From the NCBI RefSeq assembly GCF_004348735.1, contig NZ_SMKT01000011.1, forward strand, positions 22,481 to 86,480: DNA of 64,000 nucleotides, given 5' to 3'. A program made the position numbers and the translations under genes. Every line of letters starts with the position of its first letter. The stretch's first letter is position 1. The notes below the pieces were generated by a model. The model was given only the letters and a program-made list of their open reading frames with translations, searched no databases and had not been told where the DNA came from. Of the stretch, positions 57,965-64,000 are shown in pieces. The stretch is from Actinomadura sp. KC06 (GTDB taxonomy: Bacteria; Actinomycetota; Actinomycetes; Streptosporangiales; Streptosporangiaceae).

Positions 57965-59158
57965 TCAGGCGGCGATGCCGTAGCGCTCCAGGCCGAAGGC
58001 CCGGATCGCGTTGCCGCGCAGCAGCTTGTAGATCTCCGCGTCGTCCAGGCCCGCCTTGTCGCAGATGCGGGCCGCGACGCCGGCCGAGTCGGGGTAGGTG
58101 CTGTCCGCGTGCGGGTAGTCGGTCTCGAAGCAGATCTGGTCCATGCCGATCACGTCGCGGTTGGCGAGACCGGTCTCGTCGTCGAAGATGCAGCCGTACA
58201 CCCGGCCGCGGATGTAGCTGGTCGGAGGCTCGGGCAGGTCGGTGCCGAACGAGTTGTCCGAGCGCTCGTGCCAGAGCTTGTCGGCGCGTTCCATGACGTA
58301 CGGCATCCAGCCGACCTGCCCTTCGGAGTAGGCGAGGGTCAGGCCGGGGAAGCGCGCGAGGGTCCCGGAGAAGACGAAGTCGAGCATCGAGCCCATCGCG
58401 TTCTGGAACGTCAGCGTGGAGCTGATGATGAACGGGGCGTCCGGCGACGTCCCCGGCATGCTGGACGACGACCCGATGTGCAGGCACACCACGGTCCCGG
58501 TCTCCTCGCAGGCCGCGAAGAACGGGTCCCACGCGCCCGAGTGGATGGACGGCAGGCCCAGCGGGTGCGGGTTCTCCGAGAACGTCACCGCGTGGCTGCC
58601 CTTGGCGGCGCAGCGGCGGACCTCCTCGGCGGCCAGGTCCGCGTCCCACAGCGGCACCATGGTCAGCGGTATCAGCCGCCCGCGCGCCGGGCCGGCGCAC
58701 CACTCGTCGATCATCCAGTCGTTGTAGGCGCGGACGCACAGCAGCGCGAGCTCCTTGTCGTCGCGCTCCATGAACGCCTGCCCGCAGAACCGCGGCAGGG
58801 TGTTGGGGAAGCAGAGCGACGCCTCCATGTGGTTGGCGTCCATGTCGGCGAGCCGCTCGGCCTGCTTCCAGCAGCCGGGCCGGATGTCGTCGAACGTCAC
58901 GGCGCCGAACCCGACGTCGTCGAACCCGACCGCCGCCGACAGCTTCATCAGCGGGGTGACGAGGTCGTCGTAGAGCCAGACGTCGGCCCAGTCGCCGTCC
59001 GGGTCCTCCTGCCAGCCGCCGGGGATCGCCAGCCTGCCCCTCTGCCGGACGATCCGCGGCCCACGGCCGAGGAAGCGGCGCGGCAGCCGGGAGGTCCAGA
59101 GGTCGGGCGGCTCGACGACGTGGTCGTCGACGGAAATGATGCGCGGGATCGTGGTCAT
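57965..59158 (-). CDS. Amidohydrolase family 2 protein, copy 3
   Basis: 397-residue metal-dependent barrel protein. Seen: RIISVDDHVVEPPDLWTSRL, SLCFPNTLPRFCGQAFMERD, VVCLHIGSSSSMPGTSPDAP and CFETDYPHADSTYPDSAGVA with the metal-ligand Asp. It matches copy 1 (27284-28504) through the whole sequence, including FSENP and LLRGNA near the C-terminus. It sits between the D-aminoacylase-like gene, 12 bases upstream, and the importer, 83 bases downstream. Substrate unknown. Confidence 0.9.
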   Translation of the reverse strand: MTTIPRIISVDDHVVEPPDLWTSRLPRRFLGRGPRIVRQRGRLAIPGGWQEDPDGDWADVWLYDDLVTPLMKLSAAVGFDDVGFGAVTFDDIRPGCWKQAERLADMDANHMEASLCFPNTLPRFCGQAFMERDDKELALLCVRAYNDWMIDEWCAGPARGRLIPLTMVPLWDADLAAEEVRRCAAKGSHAVTFSENPHPLGLPSIHSGAWDPFFAACEETGTVVCLHIGSSSSMPGTSPDAPFIISSTLTFQNAMGSMLDFVFSGTLARFPGLTLAYSEGQVGWMPYVMERADKLWHERSDNSFGTDLPEPPTSYIRGRVYGCIFDDETGLANRDVIGMDQICFETDYPHADSTYPDSAGVAARICDKAGLDDAEIYKLLRGNAIRAFGLERYGIAA

Positions 59159-59170
59159 TGCATCCTCCAG

Positions 59171-60883
59171 TCAGGCGGTGGCGACGGTCGCGGTCTCCTT
59201 GCCCGATCGCAGTACCGTGCCGGGGAGCGCCCCGGTCGGCGCGCCGTCGCGGATCGTCTCGGCGCCGTTGACGAAGACGTGCCGCACGCCGATCGACTCG
59301 GCGATCAGCCGCGGGCTCTCGCCGGGCAGGTCGGGGACGAGCGTCGCCGGTCCGGCGTCGACCGTCTCGGGGTCGAACACCACGATGTCGGCGTGGTTGC
59401 CGGGTTCGAGGCGCCCGCGTCCGCGCAGGCCGAACAGCCTTGCGGGGACGTCGGTCAGCAGCTGCACGGCCCGTTCCAGCGAGACGAGCTTGCGGCCGCG
59501 CAGCGAGTCGGCCAGGAACCGGGTGAAGTACGGCGATCCGCACATCCGGTCGAGGTGCGCGCCCGCGTCGGAGCCGCCGAGCATCACGTCGGGGTGCTCC
59601 CACACCAGGCTCCGCAGCGCCCAGTCGTTGTCGGTGTCGCTGGTCGGCTGCGGCCACAGGACGGTGCGCAGGCCGTCCTTGCAGACGATGTCCGCGAGCG
59701 TGGTGAACGGGTCCTCGCCGCGCTCGGCGGCCATCTCGTCGACGCGGCGTCCGACCGTCTCGGCGAGGTCGGGGTGGAACGCGTCGCCGATGACGTAGTT
59801 GCCGAACTCGGCGAGGCGGGCGAACGAGCTGGTCCGCGCCTTCGCCAGCATGTCCTCGCGTACCCGCGGGTCGCTGAGCCGGGCGACGCGCTCCTCGACG
59901 CTGCCGCGCAGCACCTCGTCCCAGCCGGGGATCAGCCAGAGCGCGCAGAACGTCCCGAAGCTCATGTTCATCGGGACGAGGATCGGCATGGTCAGCGCGA
60001 CGACCCGTCCGCCCAGCTCGCGGGCCCGCGCGGCGGCCCGGAGCTGGTGCGCGATCTTGGTGGCGTCGTCGGCGGAGACGCTGAGGACGTTCCAGTTGAG
60101 CGGGCGGCCGGCGGTCGCGCTCATCGTCGCGAACAGCTCGATCTCCTCGTCGCTGAACCGGTCGAGGCAGCCCTGCACCATCCCCTCCAGGGTGGTGCCG
60201 GGGTACTCGCCCACGATCCGGCAGAGGCTGATCAGCTCCTCGGGCGTGGCCCAGCGGCTGGCGACCGGCTCCCCGTCGCCGTCCTTGTGCGTGGACGAGC
60301 GCGTCGTGGACAGCCCGAGCCCGCCCGCCTCCAGCGACCGGCGCAGCACCGCCTCCATCTCGGCGACCTCGCGCCCGGTCGCCTCCCGCCCGATCGCGTC
60401 CGGGCCCATCACGTAGCGGCGCAGGGCACAGTGCCCGACGAGGAAGCCCGCGTTGACGCCGAGGTTGCCGTCCAGGCCGGTGAGGAACTCCTCGAAGCTC
60501 TCCCACGTCCAGTCGACGCCCTCTTCCAGCGCGGCGAGCGGCATGCCCTCGACCTGGGCCATCATCCGGCGCAGGTAGTCGCCGTCGCCCTTGTGCAGCG
60601 GGGCGAGCGTGAAGCCGCAGTTGCCGCCGATGACGCTGGTGACGCCGTGCCAGCTGGACGGCGTCGCGAACGGGTCCCACCACAGCTGGGCGTCGTAGTG
60701 GGTGTGCGGGTCGATGAAGCCGGGGCAGACCACGAGGCCGTCGGCGTCCACGGTCTCGCGCGCCGGCTCGTCGAGTTCTCCGACCGCGGCGACGCGCCCG
60801 TCGCGGACGCCCACGTCGGCGCGCACCGGCCGTCCGCCGCCGCCGTCGACCACCGTCGCTCCGGTGATGGCAAGGTCGAGCAT
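59171..60883 (-). CDS. N-acyl-D-amino-acid deacylase family amidohydrolase
   Basis: 570-residue amidohydrolase family 3 enzyme. Seen: N-terminal DLAITGATVVDGGGGRPVRA, PGFIDPHTHYDAQLWWDPFA (HxH metal motif near residue 60), TSVIGGNCGFTLAPLHKGDG, MLGGSDAGAHLDRMCGSPYF and the C-terminal GRLEPGNHADIVVFDPETVD. D-aminoacylases and related actinobacterial enzymes share these. In this cluster it may free an acid or hydrolyse a cyclic amide; the name D-aminoacylase should be read as family only. ATG 60883 follows AAGGAGGAGCG and opens the operon running down to 47518. Confidence 0.88.
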   Translation of the reverse strand: MLDLAITGATVVDGGGGRPVRADVGVRDGRVAAVGELDEPARETVDADGLVVCPGFIDPHTHYDAQLWWDPFATPSSWHGVTSVIGGNCGFTLAPLHKGDGDYLRRMMAQVEGMPLAALEEGVDWTWESFEEFLTGLDGNLGVNAGFLVGHCALRRYVMGPDAIGREATGREVAEMEAVLRRSLEAGGLGLSTTRSSTHKDGDGEPVASRWATPEELISLCRIVGEYPGTTLEGMVQGCLDRFSDEEIELFATMSATAGRPLNWNVLSVSADDATKIAHQLRAAARARELGGRVVALTMPILVPMNMSFGTFCALWLIPGWDEVLRGSVEERVARLSDPRVREDMLAKARTSSFARLAEFGNYVIGDAFHPDLAETVGRRVDEMAAERGEDPFTTLADIVCKDGLRTVLWPQPTSDTDNDWALRSLVWEHPDVMLGGSDAGAHLDRMCGSPYFTRFLADSLRGRKLVSLERAVQLLTDVPARLFGLRGRGRLEPGNHADIVVFDPETVDAGPATLVPDLPGESPRLIAESIGVRHVFVNGAETIRDGAPTGALPGTVLRSGKETATVATA

Positions 60884-60942
60884 CGCTCCTCCTTGGTCGC
60901 TCCGGCCGTTGAGTGACGAGTATGTATCGGTCCAGGGCCGCT

Positions 60943-60960
60943 GACAAGACATGAATGTCA
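60943..60960. repeat. Repeated 18-bp site, copy 1 (GACAAGACATGAATGTCA)
   Basis: First copy, in the divergent gap between the D-aminoacylase-like and SnoaL-like genes. It contains the dyad GACAT-GA-ATGTC. A second copy with two base changes is at 61059. Confidence 0.55.
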
Positions 60961-61058
60961 ACTACCTTCAGCACAGCTCTCCAACGCCGTATATCAAGGT
61001 GATTTCAATGTCCAGACTGGTTTTGGGACGGGCCCGGACCTACCCTCTTCCGGCTGGA

Positions 61059-61076
61059 GACAAGACGCGAATGTCA
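61059..61076. repeat. Repeated 18-bp site, copy 2 (GACAAGACGCGAATGTCA)
   Basis: 16 of 18 bases match copy 1, 116 bp away, 18 bases before the SnoaL-like ATG. The pair flanks the divergent promoters and may be an operator for another regulator than that of the shared sites. Confidence 0.55.
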
Positions 61077-61094
61077 TGTTGGGGAGGGAACCCG

Positions 61095-61550
61095 ATGGAG
61101 AGCATCGAGGCGACCGTCCGGCGGCTCGCCGCCGAGTCCGGCGCCGGCCAGGTGATCCTGCGGTACGCCCGCGGCCTCGACCGGCGCGACTTCGACATGG
61201 TCTGGGACTGCTTCCATCCCGACGCGCACGTCGAGGGCACGTCGTTCGGCGGGCCGCTGCGGTCCTACCTGCCACGCCTGCTCGACGGGGTCCGGAGCTA
61301 TCCGCGCACCATGCACTTCATGGGCAACCAGCTCCGCGAGGTGGACGGCGACGACCTCGTCCGGACGGAGACGTACTGCATCGCGCACCACTTCGCCGAC
61401 GCCGAGGGCCGCCGGGAGGCGCTGGTCATGGGCGTCCGCTACCTGGACGAACTCCGGCTCGACGGCGGCCGCTGGCGGATCACGGACCGGCGGGTGCACG
61501 CCGACTGGAGCCGCGGCGCCGCCGGGCCCACACAACCAGACGACCGGTAG
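61095..61550 (+). CDS. SnoaL-like / nuclear transport factor 2-fold protein
   Basis: 151-residue NTF2-like protein. Seen: VRRLAAESGAGQVILRYARG, DRRDFDMVWDCFHPDAHVEG, RTMHFMGNQLREVDGDDLVR with HHFAD and a closing LRLDGGRWRITDRRVHADWS. Similar in layout to the product of 12230-12661. ATG 61095 follows GGGGAGGG. Its last codons (CGGTAG at the end) lie inside the shared operator at 61533-61550, an unusual overlap of coding sequence and regulatory site. Reaction unknown. Confidence 0.84.
   Translation: MESIEATVRRLAAESGAGQVILRYARGLDRRDFDMVWDCFHPDAHVEGTSFGGPLRSYLPRLLDGVRSYPRTMHFMGNQLREVDGDDLVRTETYCIAHHFADAEGRREALVMGVRYLDELRLDGGRWRITDRRVHADWSRGAAGPTQPDDR
61533..61550. promoter_or_regulatory. Shared operator site 10 (CAACCAGACGACCGGTAG)
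   Basis: Overlaps the end of the SnoaL-like coding sequence; its last three bases are the TAG stop. First site of a pair 24 bp apart upstream of the third dehydrogenase pair. Confidence 0.72.
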
Positions 61551-61556
61551 TTGCAT

Positions 61557-61574
61557 CTACCAACCGTCTGGTAG
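61557..61574. promoter_or_regulatory. Shared operator site 11 (CTACCAACCGTCTGGTAG)
   Basis: 67 bases before the dehydrogenase GTG at 61641. The arms CTACCA/TGGTAG are perfect. Confidence 0.75.
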
Positions 61575-61640
61575 ACATCCGACGGTCGGCGGGCTACCAT
61601 CCGGATCATCGACGCGCCCGCCCGACCGAGGAGGCCCGCA

Positions 61641-62810
61641 GTGGAGTTCGCCTTCAGCGCGGAGGAGGAGCGGTGGCGGCGGGAGGTCCGGGCCTTCCTC
61701 GACGCGGAGCTCCCCGCCGACAAGGAGTTCAACCACGAGTTCACCGAGGACGAGGAGCTCTGGGAGTTCGCCCGCGAGTTCACGAAGAAGGTCGGCAAGA
61801 AGGGCTGGATCGGGCTCACCTGGCCGCGCGAGTACGGCGGGCTCGGGCGGCCGCTGGCCGAGCGGCTGATCATGGCGGAGGAGTTCGCCCGCCGCGACGC
61901 CCCGTTCGTCAACATGATCGGCTACGGGCTGGCCGCCGGGACGCTGCTGATCGGCGGCACCGAGGAGCAGAAGCACCGCTTCCTGCCGGAGATCGCCCGC
62001 TTCGACACCTTCTGGGCCGAGGGGCTGACCGAGCCGGGCTCGGGCTCCGACCTCGCCTCGCTCACCACCCGCGCCGTCCGCGACGGCGACGACTGGATCG
62101 TCAACGGGCAGAAGACGTACACGACCTGGGGCCACCGCGCCGACGTGATGTACCTCGCCGCCCGCACCGACCCGGACGCGCCGCGCCACCGCGGCATCAG
62201 CATCTTCTGCCTGGACCTCTCGCTGCCCGGCGTGTCGTTCTCCCGCCTCGACAACCTCGGCGGCGGCCGGCAGAACCACACCTACCTCGACGACGTCCGG
62301 ATCCCCGGCGACATGCTGATCGGCGAGGTCGGCAAGGGCTGGTCCTACATCATGAGCGCCTTCTACGCCGCGGGCGGCGTCTCCGCCCGGCACTGCGAGA
62401 TCCAGCGCATGCTCGACACGGTCGTCGCGTACTGCGAGACGACCGTCCGGCGCGGACGGCCGCTGATCGACGACCCGATCGTCCGGTCCAAGCTCGCGGA
62501 GCTGGCGATGATGGCCGAGACCGAGCGGCTGCTGGCCTACGAGTCCCTCGGCGACGCCTTGAACGGACGCACCCCTGCCTTCGCGGGGGCGCTGGGACAC
62601 GTCGTCCACAAGGAGAACCAGCCGCGGTTCGCGCAGCTGATCAACCAGATCGTCGGGCCGCTCAGCCAGCTGCGCACCGGCAGCCGGTGGGCGCCGATGG
62701 ACGGCGACGCCGAGGCCTGGTACCGCGCCTCGTACGCCAACCACGCGGGCGGCACCTCGCAGGTCAAGCGGATGGTGCTGGCCACCCGCGGCCTCGGCCT
62801 CCCCCGCTGA
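61641..62810 (+). CDS. Acyl-CoA dehydrogenase, FadE-like (larger subunit of a pair)
   Basis: 389-residue flavoprotein. Seen: MEFAFSAEEERWRREVRAFL, GWIGLTWPREYGGLGRPLAE, FAD/substrate strand GLTEPGSGSDLASLTTRAVR, WIVNGQKTYTTWGHRADVMY, LDDVRIPGDMLIGEVGKGWS and C-terminal NHAGGTSQVKRMVLATRGLG. The canonical catalytic Glu at the GT motif is Gly here. GTG 61641 has GAGGAGG upstream. Opens an operon with its partner and an SDR gene. Two shared operators lie just upstream. Confidence 0.93.
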   Translation: MEFAFSAEEERWRREVRAFLDAELPADKEFNHEFTEDEELWEFAREFTKKVGKKGWIGLTWPREYGGLGRPLAERLIMAEEFARRDAPFVNMIGYGLAAGTLLIGGTEEQKHRFLPEIARFDTFWAEGLTEPGSGSDLASLTTRAVRDGDDWIVNGQKTYTTWGHRADVMYLAARTDPDAPRHRGISIFCLDLSLPGVSFSRLDNLGGGRQNHTYLDDVRIPGDMLIGEVGKGWSYIMSAFYAAGGVSARHCEIQRMLDTVVAYCETTVRRGRPLIDDPIVRSKLAELAMMAETERLLAYESLGDALNGRTPAFAGALGHVVHKENQPRFAQLINQIVGPLSQLRTGSRWAPMDGDAEAWYRASYANHAGGTSQVKRMVLATRGLGLPR

Positions 62811-62838
62811 TCCGTCTCCCCGACAGGAGGATCCCCGC

Positions 62839-63945
62839 ATGGACGTCGCCCCGGAGGAACGCCAGGTCGAGCTCGCCGCGGTAGCCCGGCGGCTGTTCGC
62901 CGCACGCTGCCCGGCGCAGACCGTCCGGGACCTGGAGGAGAGCGAGGAGGGCCACTCCCCCGGCCTGTGGCGCGAGATGGCGCGGCTCGGCTGGCTGGGC
63001 CTCAGCCATCCCGGCAGCGGCTCGGGCGTCGCCGACCTCGTGGCCCTCTACACGGAGATGGGCCGCGCCCTGGTGCCCGGCCCGCATCTCCCGTCAGCGG
63101 TGGTCTCCGCGCACGCCCTGCTCGCGGCGGGCGGACGCGACGAGCTCGTCGCCGCCATGACCGAGGGCGAGACGATCGTCGTCCCGGCCCTGGCGGAGGA
63201 GTCGGGCGAGTACGCCCCGGACGCTCTCACCGTCCGCGCCGACCCCACCGGGACGGGGCATCGCCTGAGCGGCACCAAGCTGCTGGTCCCGTTCGCGCAC
63301 GTCGCGTCCTGGCTGCTGGTCGCGGCGCAGGCGCCCGAAGGCGTGACGCTGTTCCTGGTAGACCCGTCCGACTGCGCCGTGGAACGATTGCCCAACATCG
63401 CGGGCCAACCGCTGTTCGCGGTCACCTTCGACGGCGTCGAGGCGCCCGCCGGCGCGCTGGTCGGCGAGCCGGGACGGGGACACGACCTGCTCGCCCCCGC
63501 GCTGGACCGGGCCGCCGTGCTGCGCTCCGCCGAGATCGCCGGCGCGGGCGAGGCCCTGCTGGAGATCACGGTCCGCTACGCGCGGGAGCGCGAGCAGTTC
63601 GGCGAGGCCATCGGTCGGTTCCAGGCCGTGCAGTACCTGTGCTCCGACATCGCCATCGACGGCCACCTCACCGCGCTGCTGGCCCGCCAGGCCGCGTGGG
63701 CGCTGGACCAGGGCCGCCCGGCGCGCCGCGAGGTCGCCGCCGCCAAGGCGTACGGCAGCCGCGCCGCCCAGCGCATCGTGCACTGCGCGCACGAGGTGCA
63801 CGCCGGGATGGCGTTCATGCTGGAGTCCGACGTGCAGCTGTTCACCCGGCGCGCGAAGCACTGGGAGTTCGGCTTCGGGACCGCGGACGACCACGACGAC
63901 GACCTGGTGACCGCGCTCCAGGACGCACGGGTCACCGCCTCATGA
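62839..63945 (+). CDS. Acyl-CoA dehydrogenase, FadE-like (smaller partner subunit)
   Basis: 368-residue partner. Seen: DVAPEERQVELAAVARRLFA, GLWREMARLGWLGLSHPGSG, ALDRAAVLRSAEIAGAGEAL, FGEAIGRFQAVQYLCSDIAI and C-terminal AHEVHAGMAFMLESDVQLFT. Same design as 11119-12180, so the pair is probably an alpha2-beta2 dehydrogenase. ATG 62839 follows CAGGAGGATCCCCGC. Overlaps the SDR start (ATGA). Confidence 0.9.
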   Translation: MDVAPEERQVELAAVARRLFAARCPAQTVRDLEESEEGHSPGLWREMARLGWLGLSHPGSGSGVADLVALYTEMGRALVPGPHLPSAVVSAHALLAAGGRDELVAAMTEGETIVVPALAEESGEYAPDALTVRADPTGTGHRLSGTKLLVPFAHVASWLLVAAQAPEGVTLFLVDPSDCAVERLPNIAGQPLFAVTFDGVEAPAGALVGEPGRGHDLLAPALDRAAVLRSAEIAGAGEALLEITVRYAREREQFGEAIGRFQAVQYLCSDIAIDGHLTALLARQAAWALDQGRPARREVAAAKAYGSRAAQRIVHCAHEVHAGMAFMLESDVQLFTRRAKHWEFGFGTADDHDDDLVTALQDARVTAS

Positions 63946-64000
63946 CCTCCTATGACGGGACCCGGTTGCTGGCGGGCCGGACGGTGGTGGTCTCGGGGGT
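63942..64000 (+). CDS. Short-chain dehydrogenase, N-terminal fragment (cut by window edge)
   Basis: Only the first 19 codons are in the window: MTSYDGTRLLAGRTVVVSGV. The VVVSG start of a beta strand before a Gly-rich motif fits the SDR fold. ATG 63942 overlaps the dehydrogenase stop. Whether it is an SDR rests on this short stretch and on context. Confidence 0.6.
   Translation, partial: MTSYDGTRLLAGRTVVVSG

Noticed and set aside
1..64000. Secondary-metabolite gene cluster
   Set aside because: Luciferase-like, SnoaL-like, CaiB and ligase genes occur in such clusters, but there is no polyketide synthase, peptide synthetase, terpene cyclase or RiPP precursor.
1..64000. Genomic island or prophage boundaries
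   Set aside because: No integrase, tRNA, transposase or direct repeat flanks are visible, and base use does not shift by eye.

Overview
The window is dense, very GC-rich actinobacterial chromosome. GTG and TTG starts are common, stop/start overlaps (ATGA, GTGA, TGATG) are frequent, and no stretch over 300 bases lacks a gene. The protein families (F420-type luciferase-like monooxygenases, DUF6907, a CtpI-type P-ATPase, CGNR, many TetR regulators, acyl-CoA dehydrogenase pairs) suggest a soil actinomycete, perhaps Actinomadura or another Streptosporangiales member. That placement is inferred from gene content. I saw no rRNA, tRNA, CRISPR, IS element, prophage or polyketide/peptide synthetase.

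Layout. (1) 1-9919, general functions: the end-truncated CtpI-like P-type ATPase, a Ppx/GppA phosphatase, a dihydrofolate-reductase-like protein, an ECF sigma factor with TPR-like tail beside a YciI/DGPF protein (an ECF42-like pair), a DHA2 drug exporter divergent from its probable TetR repressor, a GNAT and a CGNR regulator. (2) 9916-32178, a CoA-thioester catabolic island of short operons: two acyl-CoA dehydrogenase pairs, a thiolase-like/DUF35 pair, two AMP-forming CoA ligases, crotonase, SDR, CaiB-type CoA transferase, thioesterase, amidohydrolase, DoxX, a ThDP lyase, a luciferase-like monooxygenase and two TetR genes. (3) 32465-43539, an eleven-gene operon: Liv-type ABC importer (with a LivM-LivG fusion), NDP-forming acyl-CoA synthetase, two MaoC proteins, DUF35 protein, thiolase-like protein, two crotonases. 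(4) 43636-47447: metallo-beta-lactamase-fold protein, amidohydrolase and two convergent TetR genes. (5) 60883-47518, a twelve-gene minus-strand operon: D-aminoacylase-like and amidohydrolase proteins, a second complete Liv importer, CoA ligase, luciferase-like monooxygenase, an EthD-like protein, aldehyde and alcohol dehydrogenases. (6) 61095-64000: SnoaL-like protein, a third acyl-CoA dehydrogenase pair and the start of an SDR gene.

How it may work together (inference): two importers bring in carboxylic acids; several ligases make CoA thioesters; three probable heteromeric acyl-CoA dehydrogenases, MaoC hydratases or crotonases, and SDRs carry out beta-oxidation; two thiolase-like/DUF35 complexes, resembling the Ltp2-ChsH2 retro-aldolase of steroid side-chain breakdown, cleave branched intermediates. 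The substrate is not revealed by the sequence; a branched, isoprenoid, alicyclic or steroid-like acid fits best.

The most notable signal is an 18-bp near-palindrome, consensus CTACCAGnCGnYYGGTAG with an invariant central CG, found eleven times in promoter regions between 12207 and 61574. It ties most of the catabolic transcription units into one probable TetR-type regulon. The KstR2-like TetR gene at 22513-23184 is the best local candidate for its regulator.
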